From: a virus | IMG/VR virus record: IMGVR_UViG_3300031371_000001 | Span: 1-64,000 of that record | DNA: 64,000 nucleotides | Strand: one strand, 5' to 3' | Shown: positions 1-6,370 of the stretch, piece by piece | How the letters are laid out: every line of letters starts with the position of its first letter | How positions within the stretch are numbered: the stretch's first letter is position 1 | Made by a program: the position numbers and the translations under genes | The notes under the pieces: model-generated | The model's input: the letters and a program-made list of their open reading frames with translations, nothing else | Databases searched by the model: none | Told to the model about the DNA's origin: nothing

Positions 1-368
1 TCCCCGGCGCGCGGCTTCAGCTTGGCGGCCATGTCGTCAAGCCTGTATTCGATCGCCTTCACTTCGTCGGCATAATCGTTATACGAAATCTCCGCTTCCT
101 CCCGGCGATGCTTCATGATCGAATCGCATTCGTCTTTGTCGAGTAGTTTGGAAAGCTTGCTATAGGCGTCGATTCGCTTCCGGGGAAACTTCGCCTTCGC
201 CGCCTTGACTTGCGCCTCGACGCAAGCGGCGTCGAAGGCGCGCGCCCATTCCCAAAAGGTCGAACGCAGTTCGGCCAGTTCTTCGAGTGTCGCCTTGAAG
301 TTCTTTCGACTAGCCTTCACGGTTCCTTCTCCAATACTCCGAAGTCGCCTCCTCGATTTCGTCGTCAT
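1..368 (-). CDS. Hypothetical protein, 3' end cut by window edge
   Basis: An open frame runs from an ATG at 368 off the left edge with no stop, giving at least 122 residues. The product is charged and helical, rich in Lys, Arg, Glu and Ala (for example RKNFKATLEELAEL). I do not recognise a domain. The ATG lies 2 bases after the stop of the upstream gene. A GTG at 320 follows a good AGGAG-like site (GGAGAAGGAACC) and is an equally plausible start, which would give a product beginning MKASRKNF. It is the last visible gene of the promoter-driven group at the left end. Confidence 0.6.
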   Translation of the reverse strand, partial: MTTKSRRRLRSIGEGTVKASRKNFKATLEELAELRSTFWEWARAFDAACVEAQVKAAKAKFPRKRIDAYSKLSKLLDKDECDSIMKHRREEAEISYNDYADEVKAIEYRLDDMAAKLKPRAG

Positions 369-370
369 GA

Positions 371-724
371 TCAACCCTCGATTCCGGACAGTGCACCGCG
401 GAGGTTCCGCTTGGCTTGCGCGATCCTGTTGTGCTTGACGTGAAGCTTTGCGAGCTTCGCGCTTTCGTGGACGAAACCGTTGAACGTGTTGGCGACGATC
501 CGATCCGCCGCCTTGACGATCGCGATCGAGTCCGCCGTGTCGTTCAGGCTCCGGACGTTCTTGCAAGTGACCGTGGAAATCTCGAAGGCGTCTTTGCCGT
601 GACGCGCGACGACGATTCCCCAAAGCGTCCGGACGGTGCCGATCTTCATTTCGGCAAGTTCGAGCTTCGCGGCCGTGACGTTCATTCCGTGATCCAGTTC
701 GGCAGTCGTGCAAGAAATCTTCAT
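371..724 (-). CDS. Hypothetical protein, first gene behind promoter P1
   Basis: Encodes 117 residues beginning MKISCTTAELDHG, soluble, with no recognised domain. The frame is open to an upstream ATG at 766, but that ATG lies about where transcription from the -10 box at 773-778 should begin. The ATG at 724 follows GGAGGGAACA at ideal spacing, so 724 is chosen. The 5' leader between promoter and start is shared almost base for base with the gene starting at 1638. Function unknown; probably an early-expressed accessory protein, judging only by its separate sigma70-like promoter. Confidence 0.65.
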   Translation of the reverse strand: MKISCTTAELDHGMNVTAAKLELAEMKIGTVRTLWGIVVARHGKDAFEISTVTCKNVRSLNDTADSIAIVKAADRIVANTFNGFVHESAKLAKLHVKHNRIAQAKRNLRGALSGIEG

Positions 725-869
725 TGTTCCCTCCGTTGTTCCCGTGTTGTTGTTTCCCGTTGCCATGATTAAGTTATAGCCCGATAGGTATCGGATGTCA
801 AGCCTTAGAGTCGATTATTTTCGGGTCCTATGTCGTTTTTATGCTAAGTCGTTGAAACAATAGGCGAAA
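722..869 (-). repeat. Direct repeat copy A (leader, promoter and upstream region)
   Basis: About 148 bases here are nearly identical in the same orientation to 1636-1774. The shared part runs from the start codon, through the GGAGG leader and the -10 and -35 boxes, to an A/T-containing upstream stretch ending GGCGAAA on the plus strand. Substitutions cluster in the leader and the palindrome centre. It looks like a duplicated expression module placed ahead of two unrelated genes. Confidence 0.85.
773..801 (-). promoter_or_regulatory. Promoter P1 with palindromic operator in the spacer
   Basis: Read on the minus strand: TTGACA (796-801), 17 bases, TATAAC (773-778). This is close to the sigma70 consensus. 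The spacer contains CCGATA-2nt-TATCGG (781-794), a 6-bp inverted repeat that would bind a dimeric regulator and block polymerase. Upstream A/T-containing sequence could act as an UP element. It drives the gene starting at 724. Confidence 0.8.
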
Positions 870-874
870 CAGGA

Positions 875-1004
875 AATCCCGATCCTGGCGCCCGCATTCG
901 CCTTCTGAAGCCCCGGAGTCCTGGGGAATACAAGGGTAGCCGTCGCCGGCTCCCGGCGCCTTGACGGGCGCCTCCGGGCTTCCTGGAGGGTTCTTGTCGG
1001 GATT
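875..1004. other. Non-coding, GC-rich potentially structured region (element E1)
   Basis: No convincing gene lies between promoter P1 and the tiny frame ending at 1020. The stretch is bracketed by an 8-bp inverted repeat (875-882 with 997-1004) and contains several local hairpins, including a GGCGCC-6nt-GGCGCC pair and AGCCG-4nt-CGGCT. On the minus strand its 3' part, ending in CGAATGCGG (892-900), resembles the 3' part of the repeats at 1842-1928 and 9343-9429. Whether it acts as RNA or DNA cannot be told from sequence. Confidence 0.45.
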
Positions 1005-1019
1005 GTCTGAAGGGGTCGA

Positions 1020-1061
1020 TTACTTCGAGGAAGGCGTGCCGGCTTCGATCTTCGTCGTCAT
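1020..1061 (-). CDS. Possible 13-residue peptide or gene remnant
   Basis: The ATG at 1061 overlaps the TGA of the upstream gene (ATGA) and has a strong GGAGGAGGCGGGATC site, but the frame stops after 13 residues (MTTKIEAGTPSSK). The opening bases ATGACGACGAA are the same as at the gene starting at 368. It may therefore be a decayed copy of that start, or a translated leader. Low confidence as a functional gene. Confidence 0.25.
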   Translation of the reverse strand: MTTKIEAGTPSSK

Positions 1062-1366
1062 GATCCCGCCTCCTCCCGCTTCGGAACGCTCGAAGTCCAA
1101 CCCTCCATCCCGACAGCCTTGACGCCTTCCGGAGTCGCAACCCATCCTCCCATTGGAATCGGAAGCTTGTTCCGATCCGCGAAGGCGCGCGCGCATTCTA
1201 TGAAGCCAAGAACCCGCAACGCTTCGATTGCCCGCTCCGAAGTTGACATTCCTCCGATCGGACTGTACCGGGGATCGATCGTCGCCTTCGCGGCGCAACG
1301 AAGTGTTTTCTTTAGGTATCCGGACGGATGATTGAAAATCTTTGTTGCCTCTTGCTTCGTCATCAT
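1058..1366 (-). CDS. Hypothetical protein
   Basis: Encodes 102 residues starting with tandem ATG codons (1366 and 1363) after AAGGTGG. No membrane segment, signal peptide or recognised domain. There is a central Ala/Arg-rich helical stretch (ERAIEALRVLGFIECARAF). It lies 2 bases downstream of the zinc-finger-like gene 1369-1638 and is probably co-transcribed from promoter P2. Function unknown. Confidence 0.6.
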   Translation of the reverse strand: MMTKQEATKIFNHPSGYLKKTLRCAAKATIDPRYSPIGGMSTSERAIEALRVLGFIECARAFADRNKLPIPMGGWVATPEGVKAVGMEGWTSSVPKREEAGS

Positions 1367-1368
1367 GA

Positions 1369-1638
1369 CTAGACCACCTTCGGAATGCTGTAGCTACCGA
1401 ACCGCCCCGCCTCCTGGATCGTCACGGGCGCCGGCGTGTCCCATTCGTCCCGGTTGAAAGGCGTATGAAGCGCCTCTTGCTCCGGAGCAAAGGGGATGTC
1501 CTTCGGGCAACGCGCATGAATCCATCCCTTCGAGGATTTGATGATCGCGCGCCCCGGTTGGATCCTTGCGCCGCAGTGCTTGCACCGTCCACCGAAACGA
1601 GCGTGCATGATTGGAATGCCGTTGTTCATCGTTGCCAT
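1369..1638 (-). CDS. Small zinc-finger-like protein
   Basis: Encodes 89 residues. A CKHCGARI motif with a later HARC gives a likely Cys/His zinc site around residues 18-42, resembling short PARP-type or treble-clef-like fingers common in phage accessory proteins. The frame is open to an ATG at 1671, but that is next to the expected transcription start. The ATG at 1638 sits behind GGAGGGAACA, as in the paralogous leader at 724. First gene behind promoter P2. Nucleic-acid binding is plausible but not shown. Confidence 0.65.
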   Translation of the reverse strand: MATMNNGIPIMHARFGGRCKHCGARIQPGRAIIKSSKGWIHARCPKDIPFAPEQEALHTPFNRDEWDTPAPVTIQEAGRFGSYSIPKVV

Positions 1639-1774
1639 TGTTCCCTCCGTGTTGCTGTTTCCCGTTGCCATGATTAAGTTATGGCACGATACCTATCGGA
1701 TGTCAAGCCTTAGAGTCGATTATTTTCGGGTCCAATGTCGTTTTTCCGCTAAGTCCTTGAAACGATTGGCGAAA
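1636..1774 (-). repeat. Direct repeat copy B (leader, promoter and upstream region)
   Basis: Second copy of the module at 722-869, in the same orientation, covering start codon, leader, promoter P2 and upstream region. The copies differ by a few substitutions and a short deletion in the leader. Short conserved stretches persist on both sides of the promoter. Confidence 0.85.
1678..1706 (-). promoter_or_regulatory. Promoter P2 with palindromic operator in the spacer
   Basis: Minus strand: TTGACA (1701-1706), 17 bases, CATAAC (1678-1683). The spacer holds CGATA-2nt-TATCG inside 1686-1699, the same arms as in P1 but with the centre bases inverted (CC for GG on the plus strand). It drives the genes starting at 1638 and 1366. 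Confidence 0.78.
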
Positions 1775-2089
1775 AAAGATCCCGACGATCGGGCGCGCGA
1801 TCATGCAAACCAGCGAAAACTCGACGTGTCTTCGAGAATGGCCCTAGAACGCTCGTGAATCGATCCAAGCCCCGGGGGATACCCTCGCAAGGGGACGACG
1901 CCCTGGACGCCCTGACGGACGAATGCGGACCTCCAGCAAGCCCAACAAGAAAAGCGCCCGTCGGTTAGGTTGGGGGGATACCTTCCGAGGGGCGCCAGAG
2001 TCCAGGTTATCGCCTGTCCGCTTCGTTCGTCAAGCCTTGCCCGTCCGAACGCCGCGGGCGCCTGTTCCATAGTTGAAGGGCAGGAGGGA
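1775..2089. other. Divergent intergenic region without a recognised gene
   Basis: Lies between minus-strand promoter P2 and the plus-strand cassette. It contains a CCCGA-3nt-TCGGG hairpin (about 1782-1794), the 87-bp element at 1842-1928, and a direct repeat of GGGGGATACC followed by AGGGG (1874-1894 and 1973-1992). I find no clear sigma70 promoter for the plus-strand genes; they may use a phage-specific or regulator-dependent promoter here. Confidence 0.5.
1842..1928 (+). repeat. 87-bp non-coding repeat (element E2)
   Basis: Begins CCCTAGAACGCTCGTGAATCG without its last base counted as variable, and ends CGAATGCGG. The offset between the two conserved blocks, 78 bases, is exactly that of the element at 9343-9429. 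The interior is less conserved but keeps ATACC and GCCCTG blocks at similar positions. No coding potential is apparent in either copy. Confidence 0.55.
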
Positions 2090-2281
2090 ATGATGTTCCA
2101 GGAAACGCCGCGAAGGTCCGATGCTTGGCTCACGATGTCGCTCGCATTCGCCGCTGTCGCCGTGTGCGATCTCTTTTTCTACCTCCTCGACTTCCCACGA
2201 ATCGCAGATTGGTTCGGCCCCTTCTCCGGAGCAATGATCCTGTTCGCGATCTGGCTTCACCTATATCGAAAGGGAAAGTGA
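2090..2281 (+). CDS. Small inner-membrane protein
   Basis: Encodes 63 residues with two hydrophobic segments: about residues 14-33 (LTMSLAFAAVAVCDLFFYLL) and 41-58 (FGPFSGAMILFAIWLHLY). It ends in a basic tail (RKGK), so both ends probably face the cytoplasm. Tandem ATGs at 2090 and 2093 follow CAGGAGGGA. First gene of the plus-strand cassette, whose next start codon follows its stop directly. Function unknown; two-helix proteins of this size in phages are often holin-like or superinfection-exclusion proteins, but nothing here decides. Confidence 0.65.
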   Translation: MMFQETPRRSDAWLTMSLAFAAVAVCDLFFYLLDFPRIADWFGPFSGAMILFAIWLHLYRKGK

Positions 2282-2608
2282 ATGTCGCTTACAAAGAAGG
2301 TCGAAGCGTTGAAAGCGGAAGTTGCCGAACTCGAAAAAGAGAACACGCGGCTTGAAGGCGAGTGCGCCAAACTCGAAGGGCGAAATGACGAATTGAGTTC
2401 AGAGTTGAATAGCGCGGAGGAAGAAGTCGAGAAACTGAAAGATCAGTTGCTTGAATTCTACGGCAACGAAGAAGTGATCCACACCGCGAAGGAATTGATC
2501 GAACACGTCGAACGACATTTCCCCGGCGGTAAGATTCCAAAGACGAAAGATCGCGACTTCGGGATCTTCTTCGAGCGGTTACACAACGAAGTCAGGAAGG
2601 CGAGATAA
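2282..2608 (+). CDS. Coiled-coil hypothetical protein
   Basis: Encodes 108 residues. The first 60 or so form a heptad-patterned coiled coil (LKAEVAELEKENTRLEGE). The remaining part is mixed and includes the phrase HVERHFPGGKIP. A closely similar phrase (HVDRFWAGFFPGGSMP) occurs in the protein encoded at 2814-3398, so the two share a C-terminal module behind different coiled coils. The start abuts the stop of the membrane protein gene. Function unknown. Confidence 0.65.
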   Translation: MSLTKKVEALKAEVAELEKENTRLEGECAKLEGRNDELSSELNSAEEEVEKLKDQLLEFYGNEEVIHTAKELIEHVERHFPGGKIPKTKDRDFGIFFERLHNEVRKAR

Positions 2609-2817
2609 TGGAGATCCACAACACGATCGAAGGCGATTCGATTTCCGGCGGCGGTAAGATCGCGATCGATTGCGAAAGCCCGAATAGTTGCAAGCCGTTC
2701 ACCTTCACGATCGAATACACTGACGGAGGCTCGAAGAAGAAAACCTTGATTTGCCTTGACAGGACGGGTGCCCTTCAGCTTGCCTTGACTCTCGTTAAAG
2801 CTATCGCGCTACTGTGA
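2608..2817 (+). CDS. Hypothetical protein
   Basis: Encodes 69 residues, starting at an ATG that overlaps the upstream TAA (TAATG). The sequence alternates hydrophobic and polar residues (FTFTIEYTDGGSKKKTL), suggesting a small beta-rich domain followed by a C-terminal helix (ALQLALTLVKAIALL). No recognised family. Translationally coupled to its neighbours. Confidence 0.6.
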   Translation: MEIHNTIEGDSISGGGKIAIDCESPNSCKPFTFTIEYTDGGSKKKTLICLDRTGALQLALTLVKAIALL

Positions 2818-3398
2818 ATGACGAAGCCGAAAATCCCCGGTTCATATCGGGTGATATCGCCGCACTCCGCAAGGGGATCCACGAAAACAAGGTTGGGGAA
2901 CTCACGAAACAGATCGAGGAGGCGAAGCTTCGCATTCATGAATTGGAGATCGAAAGCGAAGCGCGCCTTCGACAGTTGAACGAACGCGGCGCGGCGCTTG
3001 TAAAAGCCGAAGCAAAGATCGACGAACTCAAAAACGAATTGAAGTGGAGGATCGATCGCCTTCAGGCAATCGAAAGCGACGGTAACAAGCCAAGCGAGAA
3101 CAAGCCAAGCGAGTTTGACGATTACTTCGGTGTTGAAATCCCGAAAGGCGAGCTTGAAATCCTTCGAACCGCAGTCGAGGCTTATGAACACGTCGATCGC
3201 TTTTGGGCGGGTTTCTTTCCCGGAGGTTCCATGCCGGTCGATCCGCAACTCGAACTGATTATAGTCAAGATGCTCGAAGCCTGTAAAAAAGAATACGGGC
3301 CGAAGCCTAATGATAGTTTTCCTAAAGGTAACTGGAACTCGAAGAAGCACGTATTGAACCCAACCGTGACGTCGCAAAAGAAGGACACGGACGAATGA
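2814..3398 (+). CDS. Coiled-coil hypothetical protein
   Basis: Encodes 194 residues from a GTG at 2814 that overlaps the upstream TGA (GTGA). Residues of about 25-95 are a coiled coil (LTKQIEEAKLRIHELEIESE). A short repeat NKPSENKPSE follows. The C-terminal part carries EHVDRFWAGFFPGGSMP, like the HVERHFPGGKIP phrase encoded at 2282-2608. The shared module suggests duplication within the cassette. Function unknown. Confidence 0.62.
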   Translation: MNDEAENPRFISGDIAALRKGIHENKVGELTKQIEEAKLRIHELEIESEARLRQLNERGAALVKAEAKIDELKNELKWRIDRLQAIESDGNKPSENKPSEFDDYFGVEIPKGELEILRTAVEAYEHVDRFWAGFFPGGSMPVDPQLELIIVKMLEACKKEYGPKPNDSFPKGNWNSKKHVLNPTVTSQKKDTDE

Positions 3399-4027
3399 TC
3401 GAAACCCCGAAGCTGGATCAGTTGAAGTCGCTTATCGAATATCTCGAAGTAACGGGCGGCCAGCGTTGCAAGACTGTCAACGACTTCTTCAACGCGATCG
3501 ATGATTCGCCTCCCGATGATCCGGACGAAAGGAAATTCGCGGCCGTGTTCCGGGAACAGTTATTCAAGGAGGCGATCGCCGGAACGCGCGCAACCTTCGC
3601 CATGTACTCGCCGCGATTCTTCTACGTCCACGACGGGACAGCCGATCCCGAAGCCGGCTTGTTCCTCCGGTTCGTCTACCTTCGCCCCGTGCTTTCGATC
3701 CGCTTCGCCGCCATGACGATCGCCCCGGGTGACAACACGTTCCTTGACGTGCTGTTCTCCGGATATGCGACGGGGATCCAGTTCGAGCGAAAGTCCGTCC
3801 AAGCCGCGCCCCTGGCGGCGTTGAAGGTTGCGGAGTCGATAGCGGACGCAAGGGGAACAACCGACTTCGCCCAATTCCTCCCGCAATCGCTTGACGAAAT
3901 TTACGGGAGGTTCCTAGCAACCCTCCTTGAACAGTTGAAGGACGGTTGCTTTCGATCGAAGGGTGGGACGCAAGCGCCGCAAGGCGGAAGGACGATCAAG
4001 CAATGGGACGACTTGAAGAAGGACTGA
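3395..4027 (+). CDS. Hypothetical protein
   Basis: Encodes 210 residues, with ATG overlapping the upstream TGA. Mixed alpha/beta composition with a hydrophobic middle (GLFLRFVYLRPVLSIRF) that is too polar to be a clear membrane anchor. No recognised motif. It lies in the plus-strand operon and overlaps the next gene by about 25 bases. Confidence 0.6.
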   Translation: MIETPKLDQLKSLIEYLEVTGGQRCKTVNDFFNAIDDSPPDDPDERKFAAVFREQLFKEAIAGTRATFAMYSPRFFYVHDGTADPEAGLFLRFVYLRPVLSIRFAAMTIAPGDNTFLDVLFSGYATGIQFERKSVQAAPLAALKVAESIADARGTTDFAQFLPQSLDEIYGRFLATLLEQLKDGCFRSKGGTQAPQGGRTIKQWDDLKKD

Positions 4028-4287
4028 AGCCTCGTGACATGGAAGAATTGGATCTTTGCCATAACGTCGATCGATTCGCGATCGCCATGAAAGAAAAGCT
4101 GATCCGCAAGGCGCGCGAAGGCTTCAGGGGTTGGAATCACGGTCACAACAAGATCCGGCTTCGACAACACTTCAAGGATCATCTTTACCGATACCTGACA
4201 GGGGACGACGCGCGGCCGATCATGCTGATTGATATCGCAAACTTCGCCTTCTTTCTTTGGTATCACTCGAAGGACGACGAATCGTGA
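4003..4287 (+). CDS. Hypothetical protein
   Basis: Encodes 94 residues from the ATG at 4003 (MGRLEEGLKPRDMEELDL). A later ATG at 4039 is possible, because neither start has ideal ribosome-binding spacing. The product is basic in its middle (KEKLIRKAREGFRGW) with a hydrophobic stretch near the C-terminus (IMLIDIANFAFFLWY). No recognised domain. Its stop overlaps the next GTG start. Confidence 0.5.
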   Translation: MGRLEEGLKPRDMEELDLCHNVDRFAIAMKEKLIRKAREGFRGWNHGHNKIRLRQHFKDHLYRYLTGDDARPIMLIDIANFAFFLWYHSKDDES

Positions 4288-4526
4288 GATTGAATCTAAG
4301 CAAGGAAAAGCTCGAAAAAGTGAGGGACGCAATCCATGAAGCACAAGTCGCAAGACAAGTTCAAGCCGCAAGGTGCCTCCACTTCGCAAAACGAGAAGAA
4401 GACGAAGCAAAAGCGGCAAAGCTCTATCGCAAAGCGAAAGCCCATTCGGAGAAGGCGAAAGAGTACGAAGCGATCTTCGTCATGCTCGCAAGGGAATCGT
4501 ACTCTGACAATCGCATTCGACGTTGA
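4284..4526 (+). CDS. Coiled-coil hypothetical protein
   Basis: Encodes 80 residues from GTG 4284, coupled by a GTGA overlap. The product is almost entirely helical and charged (REEDEAKAAKLYRKAKAH), resembling a short coiled coil. Most of the gene (from 4336) also has an open +1 frame that continues into the HAD phosphatase gene. Function unknown. Confidence 0.55.
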   Translation: MRLNLSKEKLEKVRDAIHEAQVARQVQAARCLHFAKREEDEAKAAKLYRKAKAHSEKAKEYEAIFVMLARESYSDNRIRR

Positions 4527-5052
4527 CGGAGTGCTTCGGAATCTCATGTCCGTTTACGTCGAACGCCTCGATCCTCCCCGGCGTGTCGAGGAAATCACGA
4601 CGTATCAAAGCGCCATTGATTTCGTCGGAAGCTTCGGAGATATGATCAAGATTCTTGACGACGAACGTTGTTGGATCGACGCGCCTTCGCACCTGGATCT
4701 CGTCTCAATGCTAAAACATTGCAAGTCGATCGGACATCGGGTGATCATCATTACGAACAACCCTTCATATCTTGGGAGGGTAATGACGATCCATTGGTTG
4801 AAGATCCGGGGAGTCCTCGATTGCGATCTTCACTTCACGAAGGACAAGTTGGAGATCCCTTTCGACGCTATCGTTGAAGACGATCCGGCAATGGCGAAGA
4901 AGTGCGCGATCGCGGGACGACTCGCCTTCATGGTGCGGCGGCCGTGGACCGTGCGCGTTCGATCGCTTTGGAATGTCGTCAGGTTGCCAGCGGACGAAGA
5001 AGCCTTTGAGGTCTTCTTCGATCGTCTGAACGATTGGAAGGCTACAGGGTAG
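4504..5052 (+). CDS. HAD-superfamily phosphatase (5'-nucleotidase-like)
   Basis: The conserved part begins LTIAFDVDGVLRNLM, the HAD motif I DxDGxxxN-like nucleophile segment. It is followed by a motif II-like region (HRVIIITNN) and a motif III/IV-like region (DAIVEDDPAMAKKC). HAD proteins with this layout remove phosphates from nucleotides or other small substrates. No ATG or GTG occurs just before motif I. The nearest candidate is CTG at 4504 with AAGGGA 8 bases upstream, giving 182 residues. An ATG at 4336 would add a very basic extension that overlaps the previous gene and looks like an out-of-frame reading of it. Start uncertain, fold fairly sure. Confidence 0.6.
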   Translation: MTIAFDVDGVLRNLMSVYVERLDPPRRVEEITTYQSAIDFVGSFGDMIKILDDERCWIDAPSHLDLVSMLKHCKSIGHRVIIITNNPSYLGRVMTIHWLKIRGVLDCDLHFTKDKLEIPFDAIVEDDPAMAKKCAIAGRLAFMVRRPWTVRVRSLWNVVRLPADEEAFEVFFDRLNDWKATG

Positions 5053-5401
5053 CGATCCAATCGACAACGCCTGTAAAGGCTACGCTTGTCTTGACAGTGA
5101 ATCCCGCCGTCGATTTCGCTGAAACGTAAGTGTTGACGTTCCCGTTCGGAGTCACGACGATCTTCGGAGTCGAAGCGAACGCGGTTGCGAACGTAACGGC
5201 AACAGTATCGACAGCCGCGAAGACCGCCGATCCGCGTTGCGTTGCGTCCGGAGTAACGTTCAACTTGTCGATGATTTCGTCCGTCTTGTCGATGACCGCA
5301 TTCAGGATCTCCGCAAGGTCGGAATCGGAGATCGTGTCCGTGACGTGTGCGCCGCCCGCAAACCATTGGTTGTCGATGTTCGACAGCTTAGTGATCGCCA
5401 T
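5042..5401 (-). CDS. Tail fibre or receptor-binding accessory protein
   Basis: Encodes 119 residues. The C-terminal two thirds reads as a beta-rich domain (VDTVAVTFATAFASTPKIVV ... VSAKSTAGFTVKTSVAF), a pattern common in H-type-lectin-like and related phage fibre tip domains. The N-terminal part is helical (SDLAEILNAVIDKTDEIIDK). The start has GGAGGTGAATC. It is the last gene of a three- to four-gene fibre block and overlaps the convergent plus-strand phosphatase gene by 11 bases. The fibre role is inferred from composition and neighbours. Confidence 0.6.
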   Translation of the reverse strand: MAITKLSNIDNQWFAGGAHVTDTISDSDLAEILNAVIDKTDEIIDKLNVTPDATQRGSAVFAAVDTVAVTFATAFASTPKIVVTPNGNVNTYVSAKSTAGFTVKTSVAFTGVVDWIATL

Positions 5402-5413
5402 GATTCACCTCCA

Positions 5414-6031
5414 CTAGACCTGAAGCGCGATCGCAGAAATGATCCAGGAATTCACCTTCACGGCTGTAACCCCGTCGTCCATGACTTGCAGCTTGCAAGT
5501 CCGGGCGCCCGCGGCAAGGCCGGCCTGAAGGTGATGAGCCATTCCGGGAAGTGCGTCTTGCGTTGCGAGAAGATCGACGGGGATCGCTTGTCCGTTGTTG
5601 CCGTCGATCACGACCCGGAATTGGGCTTGCACTGCCGCCGCTGCGTTCGCTTCGGCCGAAGCTTGCGCGATCGCCATTGCGGCGCCGGCGTCGTTCAACG
5701 TGACGTCCACCGAAGCGCCCGTCACATCCTCCCAGGTTCCGCCTCCGCTCGAAGTGAACGGCCCGGTCGAAGCGTCGGAGGCGGAAGGAACCGCCTTCTT
5801 CACTTCATCGGGTCCGCTTTCGTGCGAAGCGGCGTGCGCGGTCGGCGTCCGCGCGTCCGTCATGCGGGAATCGGAATCCGAGACGTAGGGATCCCCGGCG
5901 GCCGGCGTCCCGGTGCCAGCAAGTGCCGCCTTTTCGTCAGCACTCGGAAGTTGTCCGGGGATGTCCTCCCCGTTGACCGTTGCGGTTCCCGCGCCGATCA
6001 CAATTCCATCGGTTCCAAATTCGCCGGCCAT
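5414..6031 (-). CDS. Tail fibre protein
   Basis: Encodes 205 residues. The phrase SDSRMTDARTPTAHAASHES is a hallmark linker seen in many phage tail fibres. It sits around residue 52 after a short N-terminal domain and is followed by an Ala/Ser/Gly-rich shaft-like stretch and a beta-rich C-terminus (VTAVKVNSWIISAIALQV). Start at 6031 behind AGAAGGAGGAATC. A candidate promoter lies upstream at 6064-6092. Likely a structural fibre or collar component; the receptor is unknown. Confidence 0.7.
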   Translation of the reverse strand: MAGEFGTDGIVIGAGTATVNGEDIPGQLPSADEKAALAGTGTPAAGDPYVSDSDSRMTDARTPTAHAASHESGPDEVKKAVPSASDASTGPFTSSGGGTWEDVTGASVDVTLNDAGAAMAIAQASAEANAAAAVQAQFRVVIDGNNGQAIPVDLLATQDALPGMAHHLQAGLAAGARTCKLQVMDDGVTAVKVNSWIISAIALQV

Positions 6032-6063
6032 GATTCCTCCTTCTTTCCCCCGCGTCGTTCGCT

Positions 6064-6092
6064 ATATTGTCACGATTCTGTTTGCTTGTCGA
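6064..6092 (-). promoter_or_regulatory. Candidate sigma70-like promoter for the fibre genes
   Basis: Minus strand: TCGACA (6087-6092), 17 bases, CAATAT (6064-6069), 33 bases before the start at 6031. The -35 is one base off consensus, but the -10 matches at only three positions. It lacks the CCGATA-type palindrome of P1-P3, so if real it belongs to another class. Confidence 0.35.
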
Positions 6093-6124
6093 GAGGTTGG
6101 CTAGATCCGCCTTATCAAAGCGGT

Positions 6125-6361
6125 TCAGGTGTTCATCTTGAAGTTCGGCCCCGCGTTGACTTCGATCCATCCCTTCTTTTCTTCGTCCCATCCTCGAAGT
6201 GTGTTGTCCTTTGTGTCAATGACGAAGCGATTTCGCTTTGACTTTCCGGGGAATGCATCAAGGTCTTCAGGATCCGGATATTCGGCCGGCCCATAGCATC
6301 GTTGAAAGCCTCCGAGACTTGCAATTAGATTCCTGACATTCGGAATTCTCAGGATGAACAT
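6125..6361 (-). CDS. Hypothetical protein in the fibre block
   Basis: Encodes 78 residues with start ATG behind GGAGGAAGCG. A segment NRFVIDTKDNTLRGWDEEKK resembles a tail-protein phrase in which a bound tag or capping segment is described by DTxDxxLxxWDxxxxxW repeats. This similarity is loose. It sits 9 bases after the spike-like gene and before the fibre gene, so a small virion accessory or chaperone role is reasonable but unproven. Confidence 0.5.
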   Translation of the reverse strand: MFILRIPNVRNLIASLGGFQRCYGPAEYPDPEDLDAFPGKSKRNRFVIDTKDNTLRGWDEEKKGWIEVNAGPNFKMNT

Positions 6362-6370
6362 CGCTTCCTC

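Noticed and set aside
724-766. Upstream ATG starts at 766, 1671 and 34089 for genes behind P1, P2 and P4
   Set aside because: They fall at or only a few to a dozen bases from the expected transcription start and lack ribosome sites; downstream ATGs behind GGAGG are better.
875-1004. Region read as a known riboswitch
   Set aside because: No recognised aptamer consensus, and it lies behind rather than ahead of a promoter-driven gene.
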